From PALSA-612 sp046729255 (GTDB lineage: Bacteria > Actinomycetota > Thermoleophilia > Gaiellales > Gaiellaceae): a stretch of DNA of 64,000 nt. The notes below the pieces were generated by a model, which was given only the letters and a program-made list of their open reading frames with translations, made no database searches and was not told the origin of the DNA. Shown here piece by piece: positions 41,989-51,214 of this stretch (position 1 is the stretch's first letter; every line of letters starts with the position of its first letter). Location: positions 27,201-91,200 of the forward strand of contig JBKPGF010000013.1 in NCBI GenBank assembly GCA_046729255.1, in the 5' to 3' direction. The translations under genes and the position numbers were made by a program.

Positions 41989-44603
41989 TCGTCGGCTCGG
42001 GCCCGATTCGCATCGGGCAGGCGTGCGAGTTCGACTATTCGGGAGCGCAGGCGTGCCGCGTCTTGCGCCAGGAGGGCTACCGCGTCGTGCTCGTCAACTC
42101 CAACCCAGCGACGATCATGACCGACCCCGAGTGGGCGGACGCGACGTATCTCGAGCCGCTCGACGCCGAGACGGTCGCGGAGATCATCGAGCGGGAGCGC
42201 CCGGATGCCCTGCTGCCGACGCTCGGTGGACAGACGGCTCTCAACATCGCCGTCGAGCTCGAGGAGGCCGGCGTGCTCGCGGACCTCGGCGTCGAGTTGA
42301 TCGGCGCCGACGCCGATGCCATCCGGCGTGCCGAGGATCGCCGGCTCTTTCGCGAGACGATGCGTGCCACAGGGCTGCCCGTCCCGGAGAGCGTCGTCCT
42401 CTCGTCGGCCGCCGAGCTCGGGAACCTCCCGGTGCCTGCAATCGTCCGTCCCGCCTTCACGCTCGGCGGGTCCGGCGGCGGCCTGGCAAGCACCCGCGAC
42501 GAGCTGTACGAGCGGGTGGCCGCCGGCGTGGACGCGAGCCCCGTCGGGCAGGTGCTCGTCGAGGAGTCGCTCGCCGGCTGGCAGGAGTTCGAGCTCGAGG
42601 TGATGAGCGACTGGAGCGGCAACTGTGTCGTCGTCTGCTCGATCGAGAACATCGACCCGATGGGCGTCCACACGGGCGACTCGTGGACCGTCGCGCCGCA
42701 GCAGACGCTGCCCGACGCCGAGCTGCAGGGTCTACGCGACGCCGCCTTCGCCTGCGCGCGGGCGGTCGGCGTCGCGACAGGTGGCGCGAACATCCAGTTC
42801 GCGTACGAGCCGGCCTCGCGTTCGCTCGCGGTGATCGAGATGAACCCACGCGTCTCGCGATCGTCGGCGCTCGCATCGAAGGCGACGGGCTTCCCGATCG
42901 CGAAGCTCGCGGCGTTGCTCGCGGTGGGGTACACGCTCGACGAGCTGCCGAACGACATCACGGGCAAGTCGAGCGCGGCATTCGAGCCCGCTCTCGACTA
43001 CGTCGCCGTCAAGGCGCCACGGTTCGACTTCGAGAAGTTCCCCGCCGCCTCGCGCGAGCTCGGCTCGGAGATGCGCTCTGTGGGCGAGGCGCTCGGCCTC
43101 GGCAGGACCTTCGTGGAGGCGTTGCTCAAGGCACTCGACGGCAGGGAGTCCGACGATGACCTGCCCGCCTTTCCGCGCGCGCACCCGTACTTCTGCGAGG
43201 AGCTGGAGGCGATTCGCCGCGCAGAAGAAGCCTTGGTCGAGACCGGGGACGTAATGGCGGCGAAGCGGTTCGGCCTCCCCGATCGCCGCATCGCTCGGCT
43301 CCTGGGCATCTCCGAGGCCGAGGTGCGCGGCCGCCGGCCACTCCCGGGCCGGCTGGCGGTCGACTCCTGCGCAGGGGAGTTCGAGGCGCGGACGCCCTAC
43401 TACTACCTCTCGTACGAGCCTTCGGATCCGACCCCAGAGCCATCGGGGAGGTCCGTGGTCGTGATCGGATCGGGGCCGAATCGCATCGGCCAGGGGATCG
43501 AATTCGACTACTGCTGCGTCCACGCGGCCCGCGCTCTGCGCGGGCTCGGCTTCGAGTCCGTGCTCGTGAACTCGAACCCGGAGACGGTCTCCACGGACTA
43601 CGACACGTCGGATCGCCTGTATCTCGAGCCAGTCACGCTCGAGCGCGTGCTCGACGTCTGCCGTCTCGAGCAGCCGGCCGGAGTCGTCGTCACGTTCGGC
43701 GGGCAGACACCGCTCGGGCTCGCGCGAGCTCTTGCAGATGAAGGTGTGCCGCTGCTCGGCGATCCGCTGACCGCGATCGAGCTCGCCGAGGATCGGACGG
43801 CGTTCGCGGAGCTCGTCCGGGAGCTCGGTCTCCAGGCGCCGCGGTTCGGCAGCGCATCGACGCACGCTGAAGCGATTTCTGTCGCCGAGGAGATCGGCTA
43901 TCCGGTGCTCGTGCGGCCCCACTACGTCCTCGGCGGGCGCCGAATGCGCGTCGCATGGAGCGCCGACGAGCTCGACGTCCAGGAGCCGTCGCTCGTAGAC
44001 GAGTTTCTTGCCGGCGCGCTCGAGCTCGACGTCGACTGTCTCTGCGACGGAGAGACGGCGTGGGTGGCCGGCATCCTCGAGCACGTCGAGCCCGCGGGCG
44101 TCCATTCCGGCGACTCGGCATGCGTCCTGCCGGCGCCGTCGGTGACCCCCGAGCTCGCTGCGGAGATTCGCGATGTCGCGGCGCGCCTCGCGCGCGGCCT
44201 GGGGTGCCGCGGGCTGCTGAACCTCCAGCTCGCGGTGGCCGACGGTCGGCTCTACGTCCTCGAGGCAAATCCGCGCGCCTCGCGCACCGTGCCCTTCGTC
44301 GCCAAGGCCACGGGTGTGCCGCTCGTCGAGCACGCGTGCCGGCTCCTGCTCGGAGTCTCGATCGCCGATTTGTCGCTACCCGAGTCGGCCGTGCCCAGCC
44401 AGGCGTGGGCGAAAGAAGCCATTTTCCCCGTCGACCGCTTCGCCGGCGCCGCCGACCGAGGCCCGGAGATGCGCTCGACGGGAGAGGTGATGGCGGGCGC
44501 CCCGACGGTCTCCGAGGCCTACCTCCGCGCGCAGCGGGCGGCGGGCCGCATACGCCGCGGTGGCCGCTCTGGGGCTTCACTCCAGGAGGTCAACGCGCAG
44601 TAG
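41955..44603 (+). CDS. carB: Carbamoyl-phosphate synthase large subunit lacking the allosteric domain
   Basis: Makes carbamoyl phosphate for arginine and pyrimidines from bicarbonate, ammonia and two ATP. Both ATP-grasp halves are intact: SILIVGSGPIRIGQACEFDY with VNSNPATIMTD at the start, and VVVIGSGPNRIGQGIEFDY with VNSNPETVSTD from about residue 500. The normal protein is about 1070 aa, with the second half starting near 553 and a methylglyoxal-synthase-like regulatory domain from about 935. Here the chain has 882 aa: the middle oligomerisation domain is trimmed by about 50 residues and the regulatory domain is absent. Control by UMP or ornithine is therefore unlikely. Confidence 0.94.
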   Translation: MPRRTDLRSILIVGSGPIRIGQACEFDYSGAQACRVLRQEGYRVVLVNSNPATIMTDPEWADATYLEPLDAETVAEIIERERPDALLPTLGGQTALNIAVELEEAGVLADLGVELIGADADAIRRAEDRRLFRETMRATGLPVPESVVLSSAAELGNLPVPAIVRPAFTLGGSGGGLASTRDELYERVAAGVDASPVGQVLVEESLAGWQEFELEVMSDWSGNCVVVCSIENIDPMGVHTGDSWTVAPQQTLPDAELQGLRDAAFACARAVGVATGGANIQFAYEPASRSLAVIEMNPRVSRSSALASKATGFPIAKLAALLAVGYTLDELPNDITGKSSAAFEPALDYVAVKAPRFDFEKFPAASRELGSEMRSVGEALGLGRTFVEALLKALDGRESDDDLPAFPRAHPYFCEELEAIRRAEEALVETGDVMAAKRFGLPDRRIARLLGISEAEVRGRRPLPGRLAVDSCAGEFEARTPYYYLSYEPSDPTPEPSGRSVVVIGSGPNRIGQGIEFDYCCVHAARALRGLGFESVLVNSNPETVSTDYDTSDRLYLEPVTLERVLDVCRLEQPAGVVVTFGGQTPLGLARALADEGVPLLGDPLTAIELAEDRTAFAELVRELGLQAPRFGSASTHAEAISVAEEIGYPVLVRPHYVLGGRRMRVAWSADELDVQEPSLVDEFLAGALELDVDCLCDGETAWVAGILEHVEPAGVHSGDSACVLPAPSVTPELAAEIRDVAARLARGLGCRGLLNLQLAVADGRLYVLEANPRASRTVPFVAKATGVPLVEHACRLLLGVSIADLSLPESAVPSQAWAKEAIFPVDRFAGAADRGPEMRSTGEVMAGAPTVSEAYLRAQRAAGRIRRGGRSGASLQEVNAQ

Positions 44604-44606
44604 AGT
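44601..44606 (+). promoter_or_regulatory. -10 box TAGAGT of hyuA, overlapping the carB stop
   Basis: TAGAGT begins with the carB stop codon TAG and is followed by six bases and the hyuA GTG. An AGGAGG at 44583 is too far away to serve that start. A leaderless internal promoter is predicted. Confidence 0.5.
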
Positions 44607-44612
44607 CGCCGC

Positions 44613-46349
44613 GTGGCGATCCTCGGCATCGACGTCGGCGGCACCTTCACCGACGCCGTACTGCTGGATGGTGATCACTTCGCCACGGCGAAGGTACCGA
44701 CGGCCAGAGCGCAGGAGGAGTCGGTGATCGCTGCTGCCGCCGCCGTTGGCGCGGCCCGCGTCGAGCGCTTCTCCCACGGCACGACGATCGCCACGAACGC
44801 GCTGCTCGAGCGCAAGGGCGCGCGCACGGCGTTCGTGTCCACTGCCGGGTTCGAGCATCTCCTCCACCTGCGCCGGCAGAACCGCGCCCATCTGTACCGG
44901 CTGTGCGCCGAGCACCCCGAGCCGCTCGTCCCGCTCGACGACTGCCACGGCGTTCGCGAGCGGATCGGCCCTGAGGGTGTGCTCGTGCCGCTCGCGCTCG
45001 ACTCGCTACCGGAGATCGACGCCGAGGCTGTCGCGGTCTGCACGCTCTTTGCGTTCCGTGACGCGACGCACGAGGCGGCGATTGCACGCGAGCTGCGCCG
45101 GCGCCTCCCGCAGGCGCACGTCGTCGCATCCCACGAGATCGCGCCGGAGTTTCGAGAGTACGAACGGGCGTCGACGACGGCCGCAGACGCGTACCTCGGC
45201 CCACTCTGCGCTCGTTACTTCCACGCTCTTGCGGAGCGCGCGGTCGCCGCCGGCTTGCCGGCGCCGCTCGTCATGCGCTCGTCCGGTGGCGTCATCGACG
45301 CCGGCGAGGCCGCCGCCCATCCCGCACTCGTCCTCGTTTCGGGGCCCGCAGGTGGAGTCGTCGGCGCGTCGCTCGTCGCCCGGCAAGCGGGCATCGAGAA
45401 CGCCATTGCGTTCGACATGGGCGGGACGTCGACCGACGTGTGCCTCATCACGAACGGGAGCGCCGAGCGGACCTCCGAGCGCAGCGTGGGCGGCTTCCCC
45501 ATCCGGTTGCCGATGATCGACATCCATACGGTCGGCGCAGGGGGCGGATCGACCGTCTGGCGGGACGCGGGCGGAGCACTGCGTGTGGGGCCGGAGAGCG
45601 CCGGCGCCGATCCGGGCCCGGCCTGCTACGGGCGCGGCGGCACGCAGCCGACGGTGACGGACGCGAATCTTCTCCTTGGGCGGCTGCCCGCGAAGCTGGC
45701 GGGCGGTCTCGAGCTAGATCGGTCGGCTGCGGAGCGGGCGCTCGGGGAGCTCGATCCGGCGGACGTGATCGAGATCGTCAACGCCGAGATGCTTCGCGCG
45801 CTGCGGGTCGTCTCCGTAGAACGCGGACACGACCCGGCTGGCTTCGCGCTCGTCGCTTTCGGCGGAGCGGGGCCGTTGCACGCGTGCGCGCTTGCGGAGG
45901 AGCTCGGGATGGAGACGGTGCTCGTGCCAGGCGCCGCCGGGGTGCTCTCTGCGCTCGGCCTGGTGGCGAGCGACGAGCGCCGCGACACGGTCACCGCGTA
46001 CGTGTGCCCCCTTGAAGAGGCGGGCGAGCTGCCGGCCGAGGGAGAAGCCGATCTCCGCTACCGCGGGCAGTCGTTCGAGCTGACTGTGCCTCTCGGCCCT
46101 GACCTCGCCGGGCGCTTCCACCAGGCGCACGAGCACCGCTACGGGTCGGCCGACAGGTCGCGGACGATCGAGCTCGTCGCCGTCCGGACCGCCGACGTGC
46201 GCCCCGGCCCGGAGCTGAAGCTCCCGGCCGCCGAGCCGTTGCGAGTGGAGGGCCCCGCGACGCTCGAGCTCGATGGCGCCACTTGCTGGATCCCCCCCGG
46301 GTGGGTGGGGGGTAGGGATGGAACCACATTGCGACTGACTCGATCGTGA
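44613..46349 (+). CDS. hyuA: Hydantoinase/oxoprolinase subunit A (HyuA family)
   Basis: ATP-dependent opening of a cyclic amide such as N-methylhydantoin or 5-oxoproline. The 578-aa protein has actin-like ATPase motifs: ILGIDVGGTFTDAVLLDG at the start, SHGTTIATNALLER, VSGPAGGVVGASLVARQAG, and IAFDMGGTSTDVCLI; IDIHTVGAGGGSTVW is the HyuA hallmark. It is somewhat shorter than typical HyuA (650-690 aa), missing part of the C-terminal domain. With hyuB it forms the two-subunit enzyme. The substrate cannot be told; a link to carbamoyl/arginine metabolism is only positional. Confidence 0.92.
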   Translation: MAILGIDVGGTFTDAVLLDGDHFATAKVPTARAQEESVIAAAAAVGAARVERFSHGTTIATNALLERKGARTAFVSTAGFEHLLHLRRQNRAHLYRLCAEHPEPLVPLDDCHGVRERIGPEGVLVPLALDSLPEIDAEAVAVCTLFAFRDATHEAAIARELRRRLPQAHVVASHEIAPEFREYERASTTAADAYLGPLCARYFHALAERAVAAGLPAPLVMRSSGGVIDAGEAAAHPALVLVSGPAGGVVGASLVARQAGIENAIAFDMGGTSTDVCLITNGSAERTSERSVGGFPIRLPMIDIHTVGAGGGSTVWRDAGGALRVGPESAGADPGPACYGRGGTQPTVTDANLLLGRLPAKLAGGLELDRSAAERALGELDPADVIEIVNAEMLRALRVVSVERGHDPAGFALVAFGGAGPLHACALAEELGMETVLVPGAAGVLSALGLVASDERRDTVTAYVCPLEEAGELPAEGEADLRYRGQSFELTVPLGPDLAGRFHQAHEHRYGSADRSRTIELVAVRTADVRPGPELKLPAAEPLRVEGPATLELDGATCWIPPGWVGGRDGTTLRLTRS

Positions 46350-47824
46350 ATATTCAGCTCCAGGTTCTTGGCGCCCAGTTGCGCGCAATCGCCGAGGAGA
46401 TGGGCGCCGTCCTCATCCGCTCCGCCTTCTCGGCGAACATCAAGGAGCGCCGCGACTGCTCGACCGCACTGTTCGACGAGCAGGGCCGCATGATCGTCCA
46501 GGCAGAGCACATCCCCGTCCATCTCGGAGCCATGCCCGAGGCGGTCGCCGCAGTCCTCGCTCGCGACCCGCAACCGGGCGAGGTCTACGTCATCAACGAC
46601 CCATTCACTGGCGGCACGCATCTTCCCGACATCACGCTCGTCTCGCGCGTGCCGTGCGGCGTTGCTTGTTCGCGCGCCCATCACGCCGATGTCGGCGGGA
46701 TGGAGCCGGCAAGCCTCCCCGCCGGCTCGACCGACATCTACCAGGAAGGCCTCGTACTGCCGCCTGTCCGGCTCGACGGCGAGCTGATGACGGTGATGCT
46801 CGCGAACATGCGCAACCCCGAGGAACGGCGAGGCGACCTGAACGCGCAGCTCGCGGCTCACCGCCTCGCGGAGCGCCGGCTGGCGGAGCTCGTGGAGCGA
46901 CGCGGCGCGCCCGCGGTCACCGAGGCGATGAGCGAGCTCTACGACTACTCGGAGCGCGTCGTCCGCGCCGCGATCTCGCGGTTACCCGACGGCCGCTACG
47001 AGGCGCATGACTGGCTCGAGCCACAGCACGGCTCGCTCGAGCTGAAGGTCGCCGTCACGATCGCTGGCGACGAGATCGAGATCGACTTCGCGGGCACCTC
47101 CGCCCAGTACGAAGGCAACCTCAACTGTCCGCTGCCCGTCACCCGTTCGGCGTGCTACTTCGTCGTCCGCTGCCTCACCGAGCCCGACCTCCCGTCTTCG
47201 GGCGGTGCGTACGCGCCCGTCAACGTCACGGCTCCTCCGGGGACGCTCGTCAACGCTGGGCCGCCCGCCGCCGTCGTTGCCGGGAACACGGAGACGTCGA
47301 ACCGCATCGTCGACGTCGTCTTCTCGGCGTTCGCCGAGGCCATGCCGGTTCCGGCTCAGGGCGAAGGCACGATGAACAACGTAACGTTCGGGAACCGCAA
47401 CTTCACGTACTACGAGACGATCGCCGGCGGCCAGGGCGGGTGCCCGGACGCGGATGGGCCGAGCGCCGTCCACGTCACGATGTCGAACACGTTCAACACT
47501 CCGGTGGAGGCGCTCGAACTCTCGTACCCGCTCCGCGTGGAGCGCTACGAGATGCGCCGCGGCTCGGGCGGGGAGGGCGCCCAGGTGGGAGGGGACGGCG
47601 TCACGCGCGAGCTGCGTGTGCTCGAGGACTGCCGCGTGTCGCTGCTCACCGAGCGCCGTCAGCATGCGCCCGCAGGGAGGGACGGCGGCGCTCCCGGCTC
47701 GCGTGGCCGCAATCTCCTCAACGAGAAGGAGGAGCTTCCGGCAAAGGAGTCCCGCGCACTCGAGGCCGGCGATGTCCTCCGCATCGAGACCCCCGGGGGC
47801 GGCGGCTACGGCGCGCCCGGCTAG
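46346..47824 (+). CDS. hyuB: Hydantoinase/oxoprolinase subunit B (HyuB family)
   Basis: Partner of HyuA. The 492-aa protein has the family start EEMGAVLIRSAFSANIKERRDCSTALFD, then QAEHIPVHLGAMPEAV, VYVINDPFTGGTHLPDI (zinc/active region), HHADVGGMEPASLPAGSTDI, and a glycine-rich end (RIETPGGGGYGAPG). The GTG start overlaps the hyuA stop by 4 bases, giving equal synthesis. Length is a little under the usual 520-550 aa. Confidence 0.92.
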   Translation: MNIQLQVLGAQLRAIAEEMGAVLIRSAFSANIKERRDCSTALFDEQGRMIVQAEHIPVHLGAMPEAVAAVLARDPQPGEVYVINDPFTGGTHLPDITLVSRVPCGVACSRAHHADVGGMEPASLPAGSTDIYQEGLVLPPVRLDGELMTVMLANMRNPEERRGDLNAQLAAHRLAERRLAELVERRGAPAVTEAMSELYDYSERVVRAAISRLPDGRYEAHDWLEPQHGSLELKVAVTIAGDEIEIDFAGTSAQYEGNLNCPLPVTRSACYFVVRCLTEPDLPSSGGAYAPVNVTAPPGTLVNAGPPAAVVAGNTETSNRIVDVVFSAFAEAMPVPAQGEGTMNNVTFGNRNFTYYETIAGGQGGCPDADGPSAVHVTMSNTFNTPVEALELSYPLRVERYEMRRGSGGEGAQVGGDGVTRELRVLEDCRVSLLTERRQHAPAGRDGGAPGSRGRNLLNEKEELPAKESRALEAGDVLRIETPGGGGYGAPG

Positions 47825-47839
47825 TCGGCCTCCGCGCGC

Positions 47840-47845
47840 TATCCT
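47840..47845 (+). promoter_or_regulatory. -10 box TATCCT, six bases before the 89-aa gene
   Basis: TATCCT, six bases, then GTG at 47852. No ribosome site is present; another member of the leaderless pattern. Confidence 0.45.
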
Positions 47846-47851
47846 GCGGCT

Positions 47852-48121
47852 GTGGTCTGGGAGGCGATCTTCTTGCTCGCCGTACTCAAGATCCCCGTGA
47901 TCTATGTGTGCTGGGTTGCCTGGTGGGCGATTCGCGCCGAGCCGAGGCCGTACGACGGGCTCGAGCCGGCGAGGGTCGTCGCACCGCCCGACGCCGATCC
48001 GCGGCCCGGCACGAGCCTGTCGCGGCGCCCGCGCCGTCCACGTCGCTCGGGACCGCACGGGCGTCCGGTGCGCGCGACCTCGCGTCGCGCCGCGTACGCG
48101 CACACTAGAGTGACCCGGTGA
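47852..48121 (+). CDS. Small membrane protein with basic tail
   Basis: An 89-aa protein with one N-terminal membrane helix (WEAIFLLAVLKIPVIYVCWVAWWAI) and a long Pro/Arg-rich cytoplasmic tail (SRRPRRPRRSGPHGRPVR). No enzyme motif is seen and the family is unknown. Its last codons contain the promoter of the next gene and its stop overlaps the next start by 4 bases (GTGA). Together with the 90-aa neighbour it sits upstream of the E1 gene; a functional link is not shown. Confidence 0.65.
   Translation: MVWEAIFLLAVLKIPVIYVCWVAWWAIRAEPRPYDGLEPARVVAPPDADPRPGTSLSRRPRRPRRSGPHGRPVRATSRRAAYAHTRVTR
48106..48111 (+). promoter_or_regulatory. -10 box TAGAGT, six bases before the 90-aa gene
   Basis: TAGAGT, six bases, then GTG at 48118, all inside the end of the preceding gene. 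Identical in layout to the hyuA promoter. Confidence 0.45.
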
Positions 48122-48390
48122 GCGAAGCGCAGACGCACGAGGCGCAGCCGGCCCGCAAGTGGGCCGACCCGCTCAGCGGCATCTTCGCCGCGATGGCTCT
48201 CTTCTTCAGCCTGCTCGCGCTCGCGTATCACCCGCTCACCGTCTCCGTGGCGGCATTCCTGCTCGGACTGCTCTCGGTGCTGATGAGCGCGAAGCACGAG
48301 CGGCTCGCGGGGATCGCACTCGGCGTGGCCGGCCTCAGCTTCGTCGTCGGCATGACGATCGCGATCGTCACGGACAAGCCCCTCTGGTAG
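48118..48390 (+). CDS. Small two- or three-helix membrane protein
   Basis: A 90-aa protein with a charged N-terminus (SEAQTHEAQPARKWADPL) and hydrophobic helices about residues 22-38 (IFAAMALFFSLLALAY), 42-56 and 66-84 (IALGVAGLSFVVGMTIAIV). It resembles DUF4190-like/short proton-channel-sized proteins of actinobacteria but has no diagnostic motif. It lies 19 bases upstream of the 2-oxoglutarate dehydrogenase gene. Confidence 0.65.
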   Translation: MSEAQTHEAQPARKWADPLSGIFAAMALFFSLLALAYHPLTVSVAAFLLGLLSVLMSAKHERLAGIALGVAGLSFVVGMTIAIVTDKPLW

Positions 48391-48397
48391 TCGCCGG

Positions 48398-48403
48398 TAA
48401 CCT
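48398..48403 (+). promoter_or_regulatory. -10 box TAACCT of the E1 gene
   Basis: TAACCT, six bases, then ATG at 48410; no ribosome site. The predicted E1 mRNA is leaderless. Confidence 0.45.
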
Positions 48404-48409
48404 CGCAGC

Positions 48410-51214
48410 ATGACGGAGGTCGACGGCGTCAACGCGGGCTACGCGACGTCGCTCCTCTATGACTTCCTCGAGAACCCCGAGGCGGTCCCGGAGGAATGGC
48501 GCGAGCTGCTCGCCGAGCGTGTGCAGGCGGAGCTCGCGCCGACCAGGCCCGAACCTGCGGAGGCCGCGCCGCCGGCGCCCTCCCCAGTGCCCGCCTCGAC
48601 TGCAGCCCCCCCGGAAGCGGCGCCCGCCCCCGCATCCGTAGCAACTCCTGACCTGCTCGTAGCCGTCGCGGCGGCGACGTCGCTCGTCGACGCGTACCGG
48701 ACACACGGCACCCTCGCTGCGCGGCTCGACCCGCTTGGCTCAGAGCCCATCGGGGACCCGGAGCTCGACATGGATCGCGTTGCCGGGATCCTGACGCCGG
48801 AGCTCGAGCGCCAGATACCTGCAGCGCTGCTGGGCCTGCACGTCCCGGCCGAGACGCTCGCCGAGGCCCTGCCGCTGCTCGAGGAGACGTACTGCGGGAC
48901 GATGTCGTACGAGATCGAGCACATCTCCGACCACGAGGAACGGCGATGGCTCCGGTGGGCGATCGAGTCCGGGCAGTTTCGCGGGCCGCTGAGCGCCGAC
49001 GAGCAGCGGCATCTGCTCGAGCGCTTGTCCACGGTCGAGGCGTTCGAGGAGTACCTCCGTCGCGCGTTCCTCGGCCAGAAGCAGTTCTCGATCGAGGGCC
49101 TGGACGTGATGGTCCCGATGCTCGACGACGTGATCGCGCTCGCTGCTCGCCAGGGTGCGCACGAGGTCGTCGTCGGTATGGCGCACCGCGGGCGGTTGAG
49201 CGTGCTCGCGCATACGCTCGGCCAGCCGTACGAGGCGATACTCCGCGAGTTCGAAGGCGAGCGAGCGCCCGACGCCGTCGTCGGCAATCCCGAAGGCGGG
49301 ACGGGCGACGTGAAGTACCACCTCGGCGCGGAAGGCGTCCGGCAGGTCGAGGCTGGGACGATCGCGGTCACGCTCGTCTCGAATCCGAGTCACCTCGAGG
49401 CCGTGAATCCCGTCGTCGAGGGCTGGACACGTGCGAAGCAGACGGATCGCTCGGCGGCCACTGGGCGCCACAGCCCGTCGGTCGCGCTGCCGATCCTCAT
49501 CCACGGTGACGCGTCGTTCGCCGGGCAGGGGGTCGTCGCCGAGACGTTCAACTTCGAGGGCCTGCCCGGGTACTCGACGGGCGGCACGCTGCACCTCATC
49601 GCCAACAACCAGATCGGGTTCACGACCGACCCGAACGAGGGCCGCTCGACGCGCTACTCGAGCGACCTCGCGAAGGGTTTCGACGCGCCGATCATCCATG
49701 TGAACGCCGACGACCCCGAAGCCGCGATCTCCGCCGTGCGTCTAGCGCTCGCGTTCAGGGAACGGTTCGGCCACGACGTCGTCGTCGATCTCGTCGGCTA
49801 CCGCCGCTTCGGCCACAACGAACAGGACGAGCCCGCGTACACGCAGCCGCTGATGGCTCAGGCGATCGCCGATCACCCGAGCGCCCGGGCGCTGTTCGCG
49901 GAACGGCTGACGGCCGACGGGATCGTGACGGCCGCGGACGCCGAGCGGATGCTGGCGGATACGCGCGACGCGATGCGCGCCGCGCACGAACGCCTGCGCG
50001 AAGAGATCGCCGAGCACACGGAGGAGACGCGCACGCCACCGGCAGGCTCGATGGACGTCGTCACGGCGGTCGCCGCCGACCGGCTGCGCGGCCTCGACCG
50101 GGAGCTCGTCGCGGTGCCGGAGCGGTTCACCGTCCATCCCAAGCTCGTGCGTCAGCTCGAGCGCCGGTCGGAGGCGCTCGAGCAGGGCGGGATCGACTGG
50201 GGTCATGCGGAGGCGCTCGCGTTTGCCTCGCTCCTCGTCGAGGGCATTCCCGTGCGGCTGACCGGACAGGACACGGAGCGCGGCACGTTCTCGCACCGGC
50301 ATCTCGTGCTGCACGACGCCGAGACCGGGGAGCGCTACGCCCCCATACAGCACCTCGATGACGCCGAAGCTTCTGTCGAGATCCACAACTCCCCGCTGTC
50401 CGAGTACGGCGCGCTCGGTTTCGAGTACGGGTACTCGGTGGCCGCGCCCGAGGCGCTCGTGCTGTGGGAGGCGCAGTTCGGAGACTTCGTGAACGGCGCG
50501 CAGATCATCATCGACCAGTTCCTCGTCTCCGGCCTGTCCAAGTGGAACCAGACGTCGAGGCTGACGCTGCTACTGCCGCATGGGTACGAGGGCAATGGCC
50601 CCGAGCACTCGAGCGCGCGGCTCGAGCGGTTCCTCCAATCGGCTGCGCAGGAGAACATCCGCATCGCGAACCCGTCGACGGCCGCGCAGTACTTCCACCT
50701 GCTGCGCCGGCAGGCGCTCGACGCGCGGCCGCGGCCGCTCGTGGCGATGACCCCGAAGGGCCTCTTGCGCCTCGCTGAGTCTGCGGCGACGCTCGAGGAG
50801 CTTTCGTCCGGGTCGTTCGCTCCGGTCCTCGACGACCCGTCCGCCGACCACGCCCGCGTGCGCAGGCTCGTGTTCTGCTCGGGAAAGCTCTTCTATGACA
50901 TCTCGGGCCACGAGCTGCGGCCGGAGAAGCCCGAGGTGGCCGTGATTCGGATCGACCAGCTCTATCCCTTCCCCGCACGCGCCGTCGCCGACGTCCTCGG
51001 CACGTACTCCACGGTCGAGGAGATCGTCTGGGCACAGGAGGAGCCGCTCAACATGGGTGCGTACCGGTCGATCCGCCACCGGCTCGAGGACGCATTGCCC
51101 GCCGGCGTGCCGCTCCGCTACGTCGGCCGCACGTGGCGGGCGAGCCCGAGCGAGGGCTACCCGACCGCCCACCTGGCCGAGCAGGAACGCATCGTCGTCG
51201 AAGCGCTGCGCTAG
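48410..51214 (+). CDS. sucA: 2-oxoglutarate dehydrogenase E1 component
   Basis: Thiamin-diphosphate enzyme of the citric acid cycle that decarboxylates 2-oxoglutarate. The 934-aa chain has the N-terminal E1 peptide (ATSLLYDFLENPEAVPEEW), an Ala/Pro linker (about 50-85), then the catalytic part: GMAHRGRLSVLAHTLGQP, HLGAEGVRQ, the ThDP motif from GDASFAGQG to NNQIGFTT, and YRRFGHNEQDEP. The transketolase C-domain contains LPHGYEGNGPEHSSAR. Most studied actinobacteria carry KGD, about 1230 aa with a fused E2 acyltransferase; this one is the unfused E. coli-like type. No E2 or E3 gene is adjacent. Its stop shares CTAG with the convergent 58-aa gene. Confidence 0.95.
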   Translation: MTEVDGVNAGYATSLLYDFLENPEAVPEEWRELLAERVQAELAPTRPEPAEAAPPAPSPVPASTAAPPEAAPAPASVATPDLLVAVAAATSLVDAYRTHGTLAARLDPLGSEPIGDPELDMDRVAGILTPELERQIPAALLGLHVPAETLAEALPLLEETYCGTMSYEIEHISDHEERRWLRWAIESGQFRGPLSADEQRHLLERLSTVEAFEEYLRRAFLGQKQFSIEGLDVMVPMLDDVIALAARQGAHEVVVGMAHRGRLSVLAHTLGQPYEAILREFEGERAPDAVVGNPEGGTGDVKYHLGAEGVRQVEAGTIAVTLVSNPSHLEAVNPVVEGWTRAKQTDRSAATGRHSPSVALPILIHGDASFAGQGVVAETFNFEGLPGYSTGGTLHLIANNQIGFTTDPNEGRSTRYSSDLAKGFDAPIIHVNADDPEAAISAVRLALAFRERFGHDVVVDLVGYRRFGHNEQDEPAYTQPLMAQAIADHPSARALFAERLTADGIVTAADAERMLADTRDAMRAAHERLREEIAEHTEETRTPPAGSMDVVTAVAADRLRGLDRELVAVPERFTVHPKLVRQLERRSEALEQGGIDWGHAEALAFASLLVEGIPVRLTGQDTERGTFSHRHLVLHDAETGERYAPIQHLDDAEASVEIHNSPLSEYGALGFEYGYSVAAPEALVLWEAQFGDFVNGAQIIIDQFLVSGLSKWNQTSRLTLLLPHGYEGNGPEHSSARLERFLQSAAQENIRIANPSTAAQYFHLLRRQALDARPRPLVAMTPKGLLRLAESAATLEELSSGSFAPVLDDPSADHARVRRLVFCSGKLFYDISGHELRPEKPEVAVIRIDQLYPFPARAVADVLGTYSTVEEIVWAQEEPLNMGAYRSIRHRLEDALPAGVPLRYVGRTWRASPSEGYPTAHLAEQERIVVEALR

